Assembly: GCA_046349775.1 (NCBI GenBank)
Contig: JAXMBS010000018.1
Coordinates: 13,580 to 77,579 of the forward strand
Source of the DNA: JAEUIG01 sp046349775
Lineage (GTDB): Bacteria; Planctomycetota; Planctomycetia; Planctomycetales; Planctomycetaceae
Direction: 5' to 3'
Length of the DNA: 64,000 bases
The position numbers and the translations under genes were made by a program. Below are positions 36,801-44,633 of the stretch, one piece after another. The notes below the pieces were generated by a model that saw nothing but the letters and a program-made list of their open reading frames with translations, was not told the DNA's origin and ran no database searches. Position 1 is the first letter of the stretch. Each line of letters starts with the position of its first letter.

Positions 36801-37366
36801 CCAATCTGGGGAACATGGCCAGCATGGCGATCGCCTCGCTGGTGCTGCCGTTCCTGCCACTGCTCGCGGGACAGATCCTGCTCAACAACTTCCTGTCCGA
36901 TATTCCTGCCTTCGGACTGGCGGGTGACAACGTCGATCCTGAAATGATCGACCGACCGCGCCGCTGGAACGTCCGCTTCATCGGCCGGTTCATGATTGAG
37001 TTCGGGCTATTGAGTTCCGTGTTCGATGTTCTGACGTTCGTGATGTTGATGGGCCTGTTTCACTCCGGGCCGGAGATGTTCCGCACCGGTTGGTTCGTGC
37101 TTTCCTTGCTGACCGAACTGGTCGTCGCCCTCATCGTTCGCACTCGCCGGACCTGCTTTCGGAGCCGTCCCGCACCGCTGCTGCTGTACAGCAGCCTGGT
37201 TCTGGGGCTCCTCGCACTGTCGATCCCATACTGGCCGGGATCATCGGTGCTCGGATTCGTGCCCCTGCCGGCAGGTATTGCGGCGTCGATCGTCGCGATC
37301 ACCGCGGCGTACGCGGCGACGACCGAGCTGGCCAAACGCCACCTCTACCGCTCGGTCGGCGATTGA
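33809..37366 (+). CDS. fusion: LPG-synthase-type membrane domain (UPF0104) + MgtA-like P-type ATPase
   Basis: A single 1185-residue frame. Residues about 30-335 match the lysylphosphatidylglycerol synthase transmembrane (flippase-like, UPF0104) domain: FVLQAVTYLADAEVWRVV, FVDQVLPTGGLSGALLGA and RTIGFSPGGLGTFEAASV. After a short linker (about 340-365) a complete P-type ATPase follows: actuator TGES near 517, phosphorylation site DKTGTLTEG at D676, KGAFEQ, and hinge GDGINDAPAM near 932. The TM4 phrase ALAVGLSPELLPAI resembles MgtA-type Mg2+ transporters (P3B). Both parts look intact, and no start signal separates them. The bacterial LPG-TM domain is best known for moving or modifying anionic lipids, and MgtA depends on such lipids, so a coupled lipid/Mg2+ function is conceivable but inferred only. 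Confidence 0.9.
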   Translation: MTIIEMMNSEASSWPPCNVGDRDQSAAGRFARWLRWLFGVAILGTLIAVVMHLGEERELIRTISRARFPWLFCAFVLQAVTYLADAEVWRVVTRAAQTRLSLPRAYRLSLAQLFVDQVLPTGGLSGALLGARALEQTGIPRGVVMASLVVKFVSYYTAYVICLAGAVVILLIRGQSNRMILTPAIAFIAITLLLIWGVSTIAGRMMPPRLHQLLRWHSARATLTLLRQADRQLTRNPVVLLKAILLSLAIVLLDAGTMWVLIHSLGMTASVVGVFAGFMMASLFRTIGFSPGGLGTFEAASVLALKLTGVPYAVGLSATLLFRGLSFWLPMLPGLWFSKSVLASHAPDEPRALHEYWSQPPAPVAEQLGSGRDGLTSAEAARRLALHGPNELRDHERFSRLHAFWNQVRNPLVWILVFAAGASSATHEWTDAIVIVTIIFVSVGVGFWREYRAQSAAAALRSRVQTRVSVLRDAELATVPLREVVPGDVVQLSAGSIVPADGLILEATDFFANEGALTGESLPVEKEPGISAVDASLSERNNCVFQGTNIRSGTARCLVVQTGATTEFGRISQRLILRPPQTEFDAGVLRFGYLVTTTMFVMVLLVFAANVLLGRPPIETLLFSIALAVGLSPELLPAILSINLARGATLMSELGVVVRHLNAIENLGSMDVLCTDKTGTLTEGVVRLEGAYDDQGRRSARVLELAAANATLQSGLSNPLDDAIQEAASAEPGRFRKVDEVPYDFIRKRMSVVIEEDSVIRIVSKGAFEQILAICTRAGDGTTLTPERLSEIHARFTAWSTEGTRVLAIATRELPQKPEYTRDDECDLQFLGFLTFLDHPKDGVVKTIDDLRRLGVSIKVITGDNRLVSQHVAAQVGLHPERTITGKELSALHDEALWRIAETTEVFAEVDPSQKERIILALKKMGHVVGFLGDGINDAPAMHAADTSLSVDQAVDVAREAADFVLLKRDLDVIRRGIEQGRTTFANTLKYVLMTMSANLGNMASMAIASLVLPFLPLLAGQILLNNFLSDIPAFGLAGDNVDPEMIDRPRRWNVRFIGRFMIEFGLLSSVFDVLTFVMLMGLFHSGPEMFRTGWFVLSLLTELVVALIVRTRRTCFRSRPAPLLLYSSLVLGLLALSIPYWPGSSVLGFVPLPAGIAASIVAITAAYAATTELAKRHLYRSVGD

Positions 37367-37386
37367 CTCCAGAAGCCACAGCGCGC

Positions 37387-37653
37387 TCAATGAATGACGC
37401 CATCCGCTGCAAACCCTGAGAGTCCGAAAGACAGGTTCCGGGGCAGCAATTGCTGTTTGTCGCGAATGCACACGTTGCTGTCGCCTGATTTGTCGAACCC
37501 ATTTCCGAGCAGTACCGCCTGCAGGCCGGGGTTGTTTGCGTAAAATTTGACGTCGTCCGCAGACAGGGTGCGGAGGCGATCGACGAGCGCCTCGACTGCG
37601 GCGTGCCAATAAGAGGCATGCTCCCCTGCACGTGAGAGCTGCCGAGATCCCAT
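37387..37653 (-). CDS. hypothetical protein or gene remnant (88 aa)
   Basis: An ORF starting MGSRQLSRAGEHASYWHAAV at ATG 37653 with no good ribosome site. Codons from about 37610 down to 37400 have the GC3 bias of real genes (ALVDRLRTLSADDVKFYANN, then CIRDKQQLLPRNLSFGLSGF), so it is coding or was. I do not recognise a family; it could be the C-terminal remnant of a larger protein whose front part was lost. It converges with the fusion ATPase gene, 20 bases away. Confidence 0.35.
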   Translation of the reverse strand: MGSRQLSRAGEHASYWHAAVEALVDRLRTLSADDVKFYANNPGLQAVLLGNGFDKSGDSNVCIRDKQQLLPRNLSFGLSGFAADGVIH

Positions 37654-37759
37654 ACCTGCTCGGGGACCGGACACAAAGTCACTCGCAGCGTCTGGTCGTG
37701 TCGATGAATGTTGTCCTGTCCCAGCGGAGAAGCGGGGCGACGAGGGGCTCCCACGTCGG

Positions 37760-39247
37760 TCATTTGCCGGTGACGGCCGGCCATAACTGGTGCGTTCCCC
37801 AGTCCCAGATCGCGTACCCCGCGACGATCGTGATGCTGATCACGGCCAGCCACAGGCAGACGTCCGACAAGCGCGACGGCGCGATTCGCTGGTCCGTGCA
37901 CCGGTAGCGCATGTAGACCGTCGCCGCCGAAATGATCGGCAGCGTCGCCGCCTGGAAAAACCCGCCGAAGATGACCATGGCGCGCGGGTCCCGGAACAGC
38001 AGGTAGAGCACCAGCCCCAACATTGGGAAGAAGACACACAGCCGCCGGATGCAGATCCGCCGCGGCTCAGCGCTATCGAAGTGGACGAACCGTGCCAGGC
38101 CCAGAAAGTCCGCCGCCAGCCGGCTGTTCGAGGCCGACGCCACGTACAGTGTCTTGAACAACACCGCCCACGCACCGATCAGGAACGCGATCTTGGTCCA
38201 TTCTCCAAACGTCGGCACGTACATTTCGGACAGCGTCGCGATCATCTCCGACTTTGCCGGATGCAGGCCCTGCCGGTACAGGACTGTCGCTCCCAGGATG
38301 TAGAACGCCACCGTCGCCGTGGTGAACACCACCATGCTCACCCACGCGTCCAGATGCATGACCCGCAGCCACCCGCGCGCCCGGCGGACCCACTCCGGAT
38401 CGTCACTGCACTGCCCGACGAACCGCGCGTACCCCTTTTCCAGACACCAGTAGGGATACGAGTACAACTCGCTCGCCCCCACACCCGTAATCCCGAACGC
38501 CCCGAACGCCGCTGCGATCCCCGCGGCCGGAATTGCGAACTTCCAGCCCTCGCCGGTGTCATTCACCAGTGTGAATCCCGTGACGAAGTCCTCCGCGCGG
38601 AACGGAAACCCGCTGGCTGGCAACCCCGCCACGCACAGGACGGTGATTAACGTCACCGCTGCGACCAGCACCGTCGTGATCCGCTCGATCGACTTGTATC
38701 CGCCGATCAGAAGGAGCCCCACGGCCGCCAGGGCCGTCAGCACCGCCCACGGATACTCGGGATGCGCCCGCAGCGCCTCGGCCCACCCGGATGACATCGG
38801 ACCGACAGCCGCCGCCAGCGAAACCGTTGCACCGGGAAATGCGAGGTTCAATGCCTGTGCGACGCCCCCAATCATCGCCCCCAGCTGCGACACCGTCGCC
38901 AGCAGCATGATGAACCACCACCACACCAGCCAGTGCACGCGCCACCGCGGCCCGGGTAGATCATTCAGCGCGCCCAGTGTCGGCTTGGCCGACGAAATTG
39001 CGTGGCGACCCAGCTCGATCTGCACGAAGACCTTGACAACACAACTGAACAGGATCAGCCACAGGAATGCGAACCCGTACTCCGCTCCCAGCGAAGTCGT
39101 CAGCAGCAGCTCTCCTGAGCCGACGATCGAACCGGCCAGGATGATCCCGGGTCCAATCTTGCGCAGCGCCGCCCACAGCGACTGCGGCGGCTCGACGATG
39201 CTGTTGGGCGGCATCGCATACGGGTCGTACTGCGCAGCGGAGCTCAT
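37760..39247 (-). CDS. Nramp-like divalent metal transporter without the canonical metal motifs
   Basis: The 495-residue membrane protein has about eleven hydrophobic helices and the LeuT-fold Nramp layout: opening IGPGIILAGSIVGSGELLL, then KVFVQIELGRHAISS. I start it at ATG 39247 (MSSAAQYDPYAMPPNSI); longer reads pass through the upstream repeat. True Nramp proteins carry DPGN in TM1 and MPH in TM6; here the corresponding positions read GSIVGSGE and GVGASELYSYPYW, so manganese/iron transport is not assured. The family in planctomycetes is usually annotated simply as Nramp. It is divergent from the MATE gene, with a dyad repeat between them. Confidence 0.8.
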   Translation of the reverse strand: MSSAAQYDPYAMPPNSIVEPPQSLWAALRKIGPGIILAGSIVGSGELLLTTSLGAEYGFAFLWLILFSCVVKVFVQIELGRHAISSAKPTLGALNDLPGPRWRVHWLVWWWFIMLLATVSQLGAMIGGVAQALNLAFPGATVSLAAAVGPMSSGWAEALRAHPEYPWAVLTALAAVGLLLIGGYKSIERITTVLVAAVTLITVLCVAGLPASGFPFRAEDFVTGFTLVNDTGEGWKFAIPAAGIAAAFGAFGITGVGASELYSYPYWCLEKGYARFVGQCSDDPEWVRRARGWLRVMHLDAWVSMVVFTTATVAFYILGATVLYRQGLHPAKSEMIATLSEMYVPTFGEWTKIAFLIGAWAVLFKTLYVASASNSRLAADFLGLARFVHFDSAEPRRICIRRLCVFFPMLGLVLYLLFRDPRAMVIFGGFFQAATLPIISAATVYMRYRCTDQRIAPSRLSDVCLWLAVISITIVAGYAIWDWGTHQLWPAVTGK

Positions 39248-39370
39248 GAGCGGAGCATCCTTCCGGTCCAATACCACAGCTTGGCGACGAACAGAGACGG
39301 AGCAGACCCTACCACAATCGGCCGACCGAAAGAAAGCAGTTGAAAGGGGTGTGAATAGCGGGAAGAGCAC

Positions 39371-39431
39371 GAACAGTGCGAAAAGTATTGGACACCATCT
39401 GGTCGGTTCCTGACTTTTCATACTGTTCGTA
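39371..39431. repeat. second copy of the GAACAGTGCGAAAAGT dyad
   Basis: GAACAGTGCGAAAAGT at 39371-39386 faces ACTTTTC plus TACTGTTCGTAC at 39413-39432. The words match the dyad at 10866-10919, although here the arms are less perfect. Confidence 0.7.
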
Positions 39432-39461
39432 CTCCCGGTCTGCTACCGTTCTCAATCTCCG

Positions 39462-40834
39462 ATGGACAAACGCCAATCGACCATTGACAAATCCATCCTT
39501 ACCGGGGATCTCCGCGCGACGCTGCTGCGCCTGGCACTGCCCGTCCTCGTCGAGCAGTTCTTGAGCTTCTGCATTGGGCTGTACGACACCTTTCTCGCCG
39601 GACATCTCCGAGGCGGCATCAGCGAGGTCGCGACCAGTGCGGTCGGCATCGGTGTCTACGTTTCCTGGCTCGGCACGCTGTTGTTCTCGTTCGTCTCCGC
39701 CGGCACGACCGCGCTCGTGGCCCGCGCTCAGGGCCGCGGCGATCTCGACGACGCCAACCGAGTCACGAATCGCTCATTCACGCTCGGCCTGTTGGTCGGC
39801 CTGACGTTCGTCGCCTGCGTCGTCCCGCTCGCCGATCTGATCGCGCGGTTCATCCTCTCGGGCGATGCCGCCGTCCGCATCACCGCCCGCTACATCCGTC
39901 TTGATTCGATCGGGCTGATCTTCAGCAGCATCAGCTACATGGGCGCCGCCGCCCTTCGCGGCAGCGGCAACATGCGGACTCCCATGCTCATCTTCGCCGT
40001 CGTTGCCGCGCTGAACGCCGCCGCCTCAACGCTGCTTGTCTTCGGCGCCGGACCGATCCCGAGCCTGGGGATCGACGGGATCGTCCTCGGCACGGTCGTT
40101 GCCCGCACGACCGGCGGCGTCCTGATGACGATCAGCCTTGCCCGCGGGATCAGCGGCCTCCAGCTCAAGCCGTCGGAGCTCTGCGTCGTGGATCACACCG
40201 TCCGCCGCATCCTGAGCGTCGGCATCCCGGCTGCGCTTGACGGCCTCGCGATGTGGGGCGGCCACTTCGTCTTCCTGACGATCATCGGCCGGTTCGGCCA
40301 AACCGCCTTCGCCGCCCACACGATCGGCATCCGCGTCGAAGCACTGACGTATCTTCCCGCCGTCGCCTGGCCGCCGCCGCCGCCACGCTGATCGGCCAGT
40401 CCTCGGCCGGCCTGCACGAACGGGCCCGTCGCGCAGGCCACGAAGCCACTCTGCAGTGCAGCCTGCTGGGCCTCGTGATCACTCTGGCGTTCTACTTCGG
40501 CGCCGATCCCATCTATCGCGCCATGCACAACAACCCGGCCGTCATTGCGATCGGCGTCCCGGCGTTCCAGTTTCTCGCACTGTTCCAGATCCCCTTGATC
40601 ATCGGGATTGTGTACGTCGGCGGCCTGCGCGGCGCCGGCGACACCAAGGTTCCCATGTGGATCACGCTGTTCACCACATTCGCCGTCCGGCTCCCCTTGG
40701 CCTGGCTTTGCGGCGTCACGTGGCACGGCGGCCTGTACGGCGCCTGGATCGGGATGTGCGTCGACATGCTGTTGCGCGGCGTCCTGGTCGCGGCCCGCTT
40801 CTGGCGCGGCGACTGGGACCGCAAGCACATCTAG
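39462..40834 (+). pseudogene. MATE family efflux transporter, one frameshift in a GCC-repeat
   Basis: The first 309 codons (39462 to about 40370) encode MATE helices 1-8 with the typical LRLALPVLVEQFLSF and GSGNMRTPMLIFAVVAALNA. At 40371 the sequence enters a (CCG)n tract and the frame runs to TGA at 40391; one base is missing relative to the frame that continues as AAAATLIGQSSAGLHERARR and ends GDWDRKHI at 40834. Rejoined, the protein is about 457 residues, a normal MATE length. These transporters expel organic cations in exchange for Na+ or H+. The first codons (MDKRQSTIDKSI) are written in words of the TTGAC-type intergenic repeat, so the original start may have been further in. Confidence 0.85.
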
Positions 40835-40946
40835 CGCGAACGCGTTCCCGAAATTGATTCGCGAAAGCACGACCGCGATGATTCTGCTTCGCGAGAACGG
40901 GTGTCGCTCGACGCAGGTCCACAAACCGCGCGCCAGCGTCCCCCCC

Positions 40947-43900
40947 TCAGCCCTTCGCGGCCTTCTGCGGCCCGCTCCCCGCGGCGCACTCCTTTGATCC
41001 CGAAGGCTTCGATCCCGACGGAGTTGACGCTCCGGGCACCTTCACCGAATCGCTGCGATTCTTTCCCGGCGGCGGCAGCGGACTCCAGTCCACGTCCTCC
41101 CGAGTGTGGAGCTTCTGCGCCAACTGGCGATACAGCTCCTGATGCCCGATCACCTCGTCCGCCACGTCTTCCAGCGGACGTGCGCCGATTTCCGCCACGA
41201 CCGTCACTCCATTGGTCCGCGCCGGCACCAGTCGCGCATCTTTGCACGATGCGAAGGCGTCGTTGAGCACGCGCGGCTCCACGGTGTCCGGCACCAGCAC
41301 CAGCACAGGACCAAACGTCCCTCGCACGTGTGCCCGGCGTTCCGCCAGAAACTCCGCGACCAGCCGGCCGCACGCCGGTTCTCTGCCGCCGGCTGCCTCG
41401 CGCGCAGAGTCCGCAATCCATTCCAAGGTGGAACGCTGCACCTGATCCGACACGACCTTTTTCGCCGCGGCATGCAGCGGGCCGCGCAACGCATCCTGCA
41501 GGTCTGTCCGCACTCCCAGGAACCGCTGCAGCCTCTGCTCGCCGGCGAGCGCCGTCTGGCACAGCTCGTCGTGGACGGCGCGCGTAATCCGCTCGCGTTC
41601 GAGGTGCAGCGTCCGCTTGATACGCTGGACGAACGCCTGAGTCTCCGGTCCCGCGAGCGCACTCGTCTCCTCCGCGGCGGCTGGCGCTGGAAACTCCGCC
41701 GACAGGCACTTGAGTTCTCGCGACAGTTGGGAGAGCTGCTCAGACAAGGTACCAATTTGCGAGCCGACTCCGTCCAGCAACTGCTGCAGCACGTACATCC
41801 GCGCTTCATCCAGCCGCTCGGTCGCATACGCCGTCAGATTGTCCGTGAACGATGTCACGGGCGCCGCAGGCCGCGAACGACGAAACAGCGAGAAACCCGA
41901 CGGCGGGGTGGGGGGCGGCCCCTCGGCCAGTATCCGCGTCCGTTCGGGCAACTGTTCGTTGGCCGTCCGGCGGCGGGCCTCCAGCTCGCCCTTGAGCAAC
42001 TTGATCTCCGACAGCACGGCCGACGCCACGGCGCGCGCGCCGGCGACGCCGGTGTCGAGCTGATCGACCATTCCGCGGGTGCGACCGATCAGCGCGGCGC
42101 CCAGTTCAGCGCCGTACAAACTCAGGCGGCTTCGCAGCTCTTCGCACAATGGCGGCAGGTCTTCGCCCGCGGGGGCATCGGACAACATCCGATCCACGAT
42201 GCGTACAGCCCGCTCCACCTGTTCGCGCCGCGACAACTGGCTGCGGTCCCCCTCGTCGGCCAGTTGCTGGAACAACCGCTGCAAATAACTGGTCTCGTCG
42301 CTGTCCCAGATCTGTTCGACGATCAGCCGCGCCAGACGCATCAGATCGTCCGCCCGGACGCCCCATTCCTGCAACCAGGCCGCGGCCACCGCGGCCGCCT
42401 TGGCTTCGGCCTCGTCGACGGCAGTTCCCGCAGCTTCCAGCAGCCGCAGGCGTTCCGCCGCGTTCGGCACCGCCGCCGTGATCTGTCCACTCTCCCACAG
42501 CGTCAGCGCGTCGCGACACGCCTGTGCCACGCACGTCTCGACATCGTGGCTATACGCGCAATCGAGCCGATGCACCGTTTGCGAACGCACCAGCACCGTC
42601 GTCTTGCTGCAGATCGTCCGCCCCTCATCGGCATGACGTGTCGCGTCCACCACCATTTTCGCCGGCGTCGCAGCAGTCAGATACAGGTACTCCGCCGCTT
42701 CCGTCGCCGCCTGTCGCCACCGTTCCGACGAAACGTCCTCTCCGACGTTCACCAGGTAGGTCGACCGGAAGGTGCGGTTATCGCCGTGGAACTGCGGCAC
42801 GTCGATCGACGGCTCCCCCGGATAGAAATGGCCCGGGCTGCTGTAATGCCCCAGTTCGGCCAGCAACGCGTAGGCATTCGCAATCGCCTTGTCCCGTTCG
42901 GCCGGTCCTCCCGGCGAGGCGTGCAACAGGCATGCGATGACGTCCTCATCCGGCAGGCTGCGCTTCTTCAGCTCGCCGCGCGCCGCGTAGGCCAGATCGA
43001 GCAGCATCCCGCTCCCCGTTGCCCCCGAGATCGACGCCGCGAGCACGATCCGGACGTGACCGTGCCGAAAGGGGAGTCCGCTGACCTCGGTGGACTTCGC
43101 CGTGTTCTCCGCAGACGCCGCCTTGGCGATCGCTGTCTTAAGCGCCGTCATCACGCGCGACCCGTGATCGACGAGCGCCAGCCGGCCCAGAGGCCGATAG
43201 CCCTCCGTCGAGAGCGACCGCGGCATGTTGTACACCCACCGCCGGTGCAGCCATTTGCTCAGTCTCGACTCCCGGAACCGGTAGTCTTCCGGTCGGCGGA
43301 GCGGCAATGCCGCCACGTCCATCGACTGGCACACGTCGTGATCCCGCATCAATACGTTCAGCGACCGGCCGTCGGTGTCAATCAACACCATCTGCAGCGC
43401 TGGAATGTGCTTGAGCGGTCCGAATGAGGCCTCCAGCCGCACCCGCAACTCCTGGAGGATCTCGCCTCCTGTTCCTCCGACGCCGATGAAGACCGTCGGC
43501 ACGTATCCGGATCCGATCATCACCTCCGAGCGCCGGGAGGTCGAATCGGTCCCGCCGGGGCGTCGCGTCGGATGCAGACTGGCTTCGAGCGCGCCGAGCA
43601 GCGGGTCGATCGTGCCGGTTGGGCCCTCGGCTCCGGAAGCGGCCTTGTCGCCGGCCGCTGCCAGCGCCCCCGGCAACTGCATCGTGTGCGTATGCAGGTC
43701 ATCCGCCCCGGTTGCCACGGAATCGTCGCTTTCCACGACTTCCGGGAGCGCATCCGCCAAAGCCTTGATCAGCGACTGGCAGTTCGTGTACCGGTCCGAC
43801 GGAGACTTTGCGAGCGCCCGCGCCACGATCGGCCGCTCTGAACGCGGCAACAGCGTCAGCCGCGGCACACCGGCCAGATGCTCACGCGCCCACTGAGCCG

Positions 43901-44564
43901 GCGTCGCCCCGTCGAAAGGGAGCTCGCCGGTGAACATGTGCTGGTAGACGATCGCCAGACTGTACTGGTCGCTCTGCTTCGTCGGCTTCCCTTCGAACAG
44001 CTCCGGCGGGGCGTACGTCGGCGTCAGCCCGTTGACCAGCGACGCCCCGCGCTCATAGATGTTCTTGATCAGACCGAAGTCGCCGACTTTCAGCCGGTTT
44101 CCGACGAGCAGCAGGTTTTCCGGCTTGATGTCCAGGTGCTGCAGCGAGTGCTCTTCGTAGATGTAGTCCAGCGCGTCCGCCGCATCCTTCAGCAGCGCCA
44201 GCAACCGTTCGCGCGGGATCCCGGGTTGCCCCTGTTCGCGGCACTTGTTGAACAGGTCGCGCAGGCTGCCGTCTGCCAGCTCGGTGACGATCACCAGCGT
44301 CCCGGCGATCAGTTCGATCCGCTCGATCGACAGAATCAGCGGATGCCGCACGTCCCGGATCCGCTGCAGGGCCCGCAGTTCGCGCTCGGCGCGCTTCGAG
44401 TCCACGCCGGCGTGGACGATCTTGATCGCCTTCGCCAGCCCGCCCGGCGCTTCCGCTCTCCAGACCTCTCCGAATCCGCCGCGGCCGATCAGCTCGCGCG
44501 TTTTGTAGCCGGGAATCGGCTCGCGAGGATCAAACAACGAATCGGACGGCGACGACGCAGACAT
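40947..44564 (-). CDS. Ser/Thr protein kinase fused to a tubulin-like (Tubulin_2-type) domain
   Basis: A 1205-residue cytosolic protein. Residues about 25-285 are a kinase: IGRGGFGEVWRAEAPGG (P-loop), AIKIVH lysine, HLDIKPENLLL (the usual HRD reads HLD), DFGLIK and APPELFEG. After a disordered linker (285-345), residues from about 358 show tubulin/FtsZ-like nucleotide loops IGVGGTGGEILQELR and, near 505, SISGATGSGMLLDLAY. The C-terminal half is long and helical, with an alanine/glycine/serine tail. Start ATG 44564 is preferred over TTG 44585. Downstream of the AAA+ gene by 69 bases, it forms a two-gene unit. Kinase plus tubulin-like modules suggest a regulated scaffold or membrane-remodelling apparatus, which is inference. 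Confidence 0.88.
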   Translation of the reverse strand: MSASSPSDSLFDPREPIPGYKTRELIGRGGFGEVWRAEAPGGLAKAIKIVHAGVDSKRAERELRALQRIRDVRHPLILSIERIELIAGTLVIVTELADGSLRDLFNKCREQGQPGIPRERLLALLKDAADALDYIYEEHSLQHLDIKPENLLLVGNRLKVGDFGLIKNIYERGASLVNGLTPTYAPPELFEGKPTKQSDQYSLAIVYQHMFTGELPFDGATPAQWAREHLAGVPRLTLLPRSERPIVARALAKSPSDRYTNCQSLIKALADALPEVVESDDSVATGADDLHTHTMQLPGALAAAGDKAASGAEGPTGTIDPLLGALEASLHPTRRPGGTDSTSRRSEVMIGSGYVPTVFIGVGGTGGEILQELRVRLEASFGPLKHIPALQMVLIDTDGRSLNVLMRDHDVCQSMDVAALPLRRPEDYRFRESRLSKWLHRRWVYNMPRSLSTEGYRPLGRLALVDHGSRVMTALKTAIAKAASAENTAKSTEVSGLPFRHGHVRIVLAASISGATGSGMLLDLAYAARGELKKRSLPDEDVIACLLHASPGGPAERDKAIANAYALLAELGHYSSPGHFYPGEPSIDVPQFHGDNRTFRSTYLVNVGEDVSSERWRQAATEAAEYLYLTAATPAKMVVDATRHADEGRTICSKTTVLVRSQTVHRLDCAYSHDVETCVAQACRDALTLWESGQITAAVPNAAERLRLLEAAGTAVDEAEAKAAAVAAAWLQEWGVRADDLMRLARLIVEQIWDSDETSYLQRLFQQLADEGDRSQLSRREQVERAVRIVDRMLSDAPAGEDLPPLCEELRSRLSLYGAELGAALIGRTRGMVDQLDTGVAGARAVASAVLSEIKLLKGELEARRRTANEQLPERTRILAEGPPPTPPSGFSLFRRSRPAAPVTSFTDNLTAYATERLDEARMYVLQQLLDGVGSQIGTLSEQLSQLSRELKCLSAEFPAPAAAEETSALAGPETQAFVQRIKRTLHLERERITRAVHDELCQTALAGEQRLQRFLGVRTDLQDALRGPLHAAAKKVVSDQVQRSTLEWIADSAREAAGGREPACGRLVAEFLAERRAHVRGTFGPVLVLVPDTVEPRVLNDAFASCKDARLVPARTNGVTVVAEIGARPLEDVADEVIGHQELYRQLAQKLHTREDVDWSPLPPPGKNRSDSVKVPGASTPSGSKPSGSKECAAGSGPQKAAKG

Positions 44565-44633
44565 GCGACTCTCACAACGCGGCAACGGTCCCTTGCCCGC
44601 TCTCAGCCCTTGGCCCTTGCCCTCTCAGCCATT

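Noticed and set aside
41106..43427. 773-codon open frame antisense to the kinase-tubulin gene
   Set aside because: Composition artefact of high GC3; Arg/Gln/His-rich with no recognisable fold.
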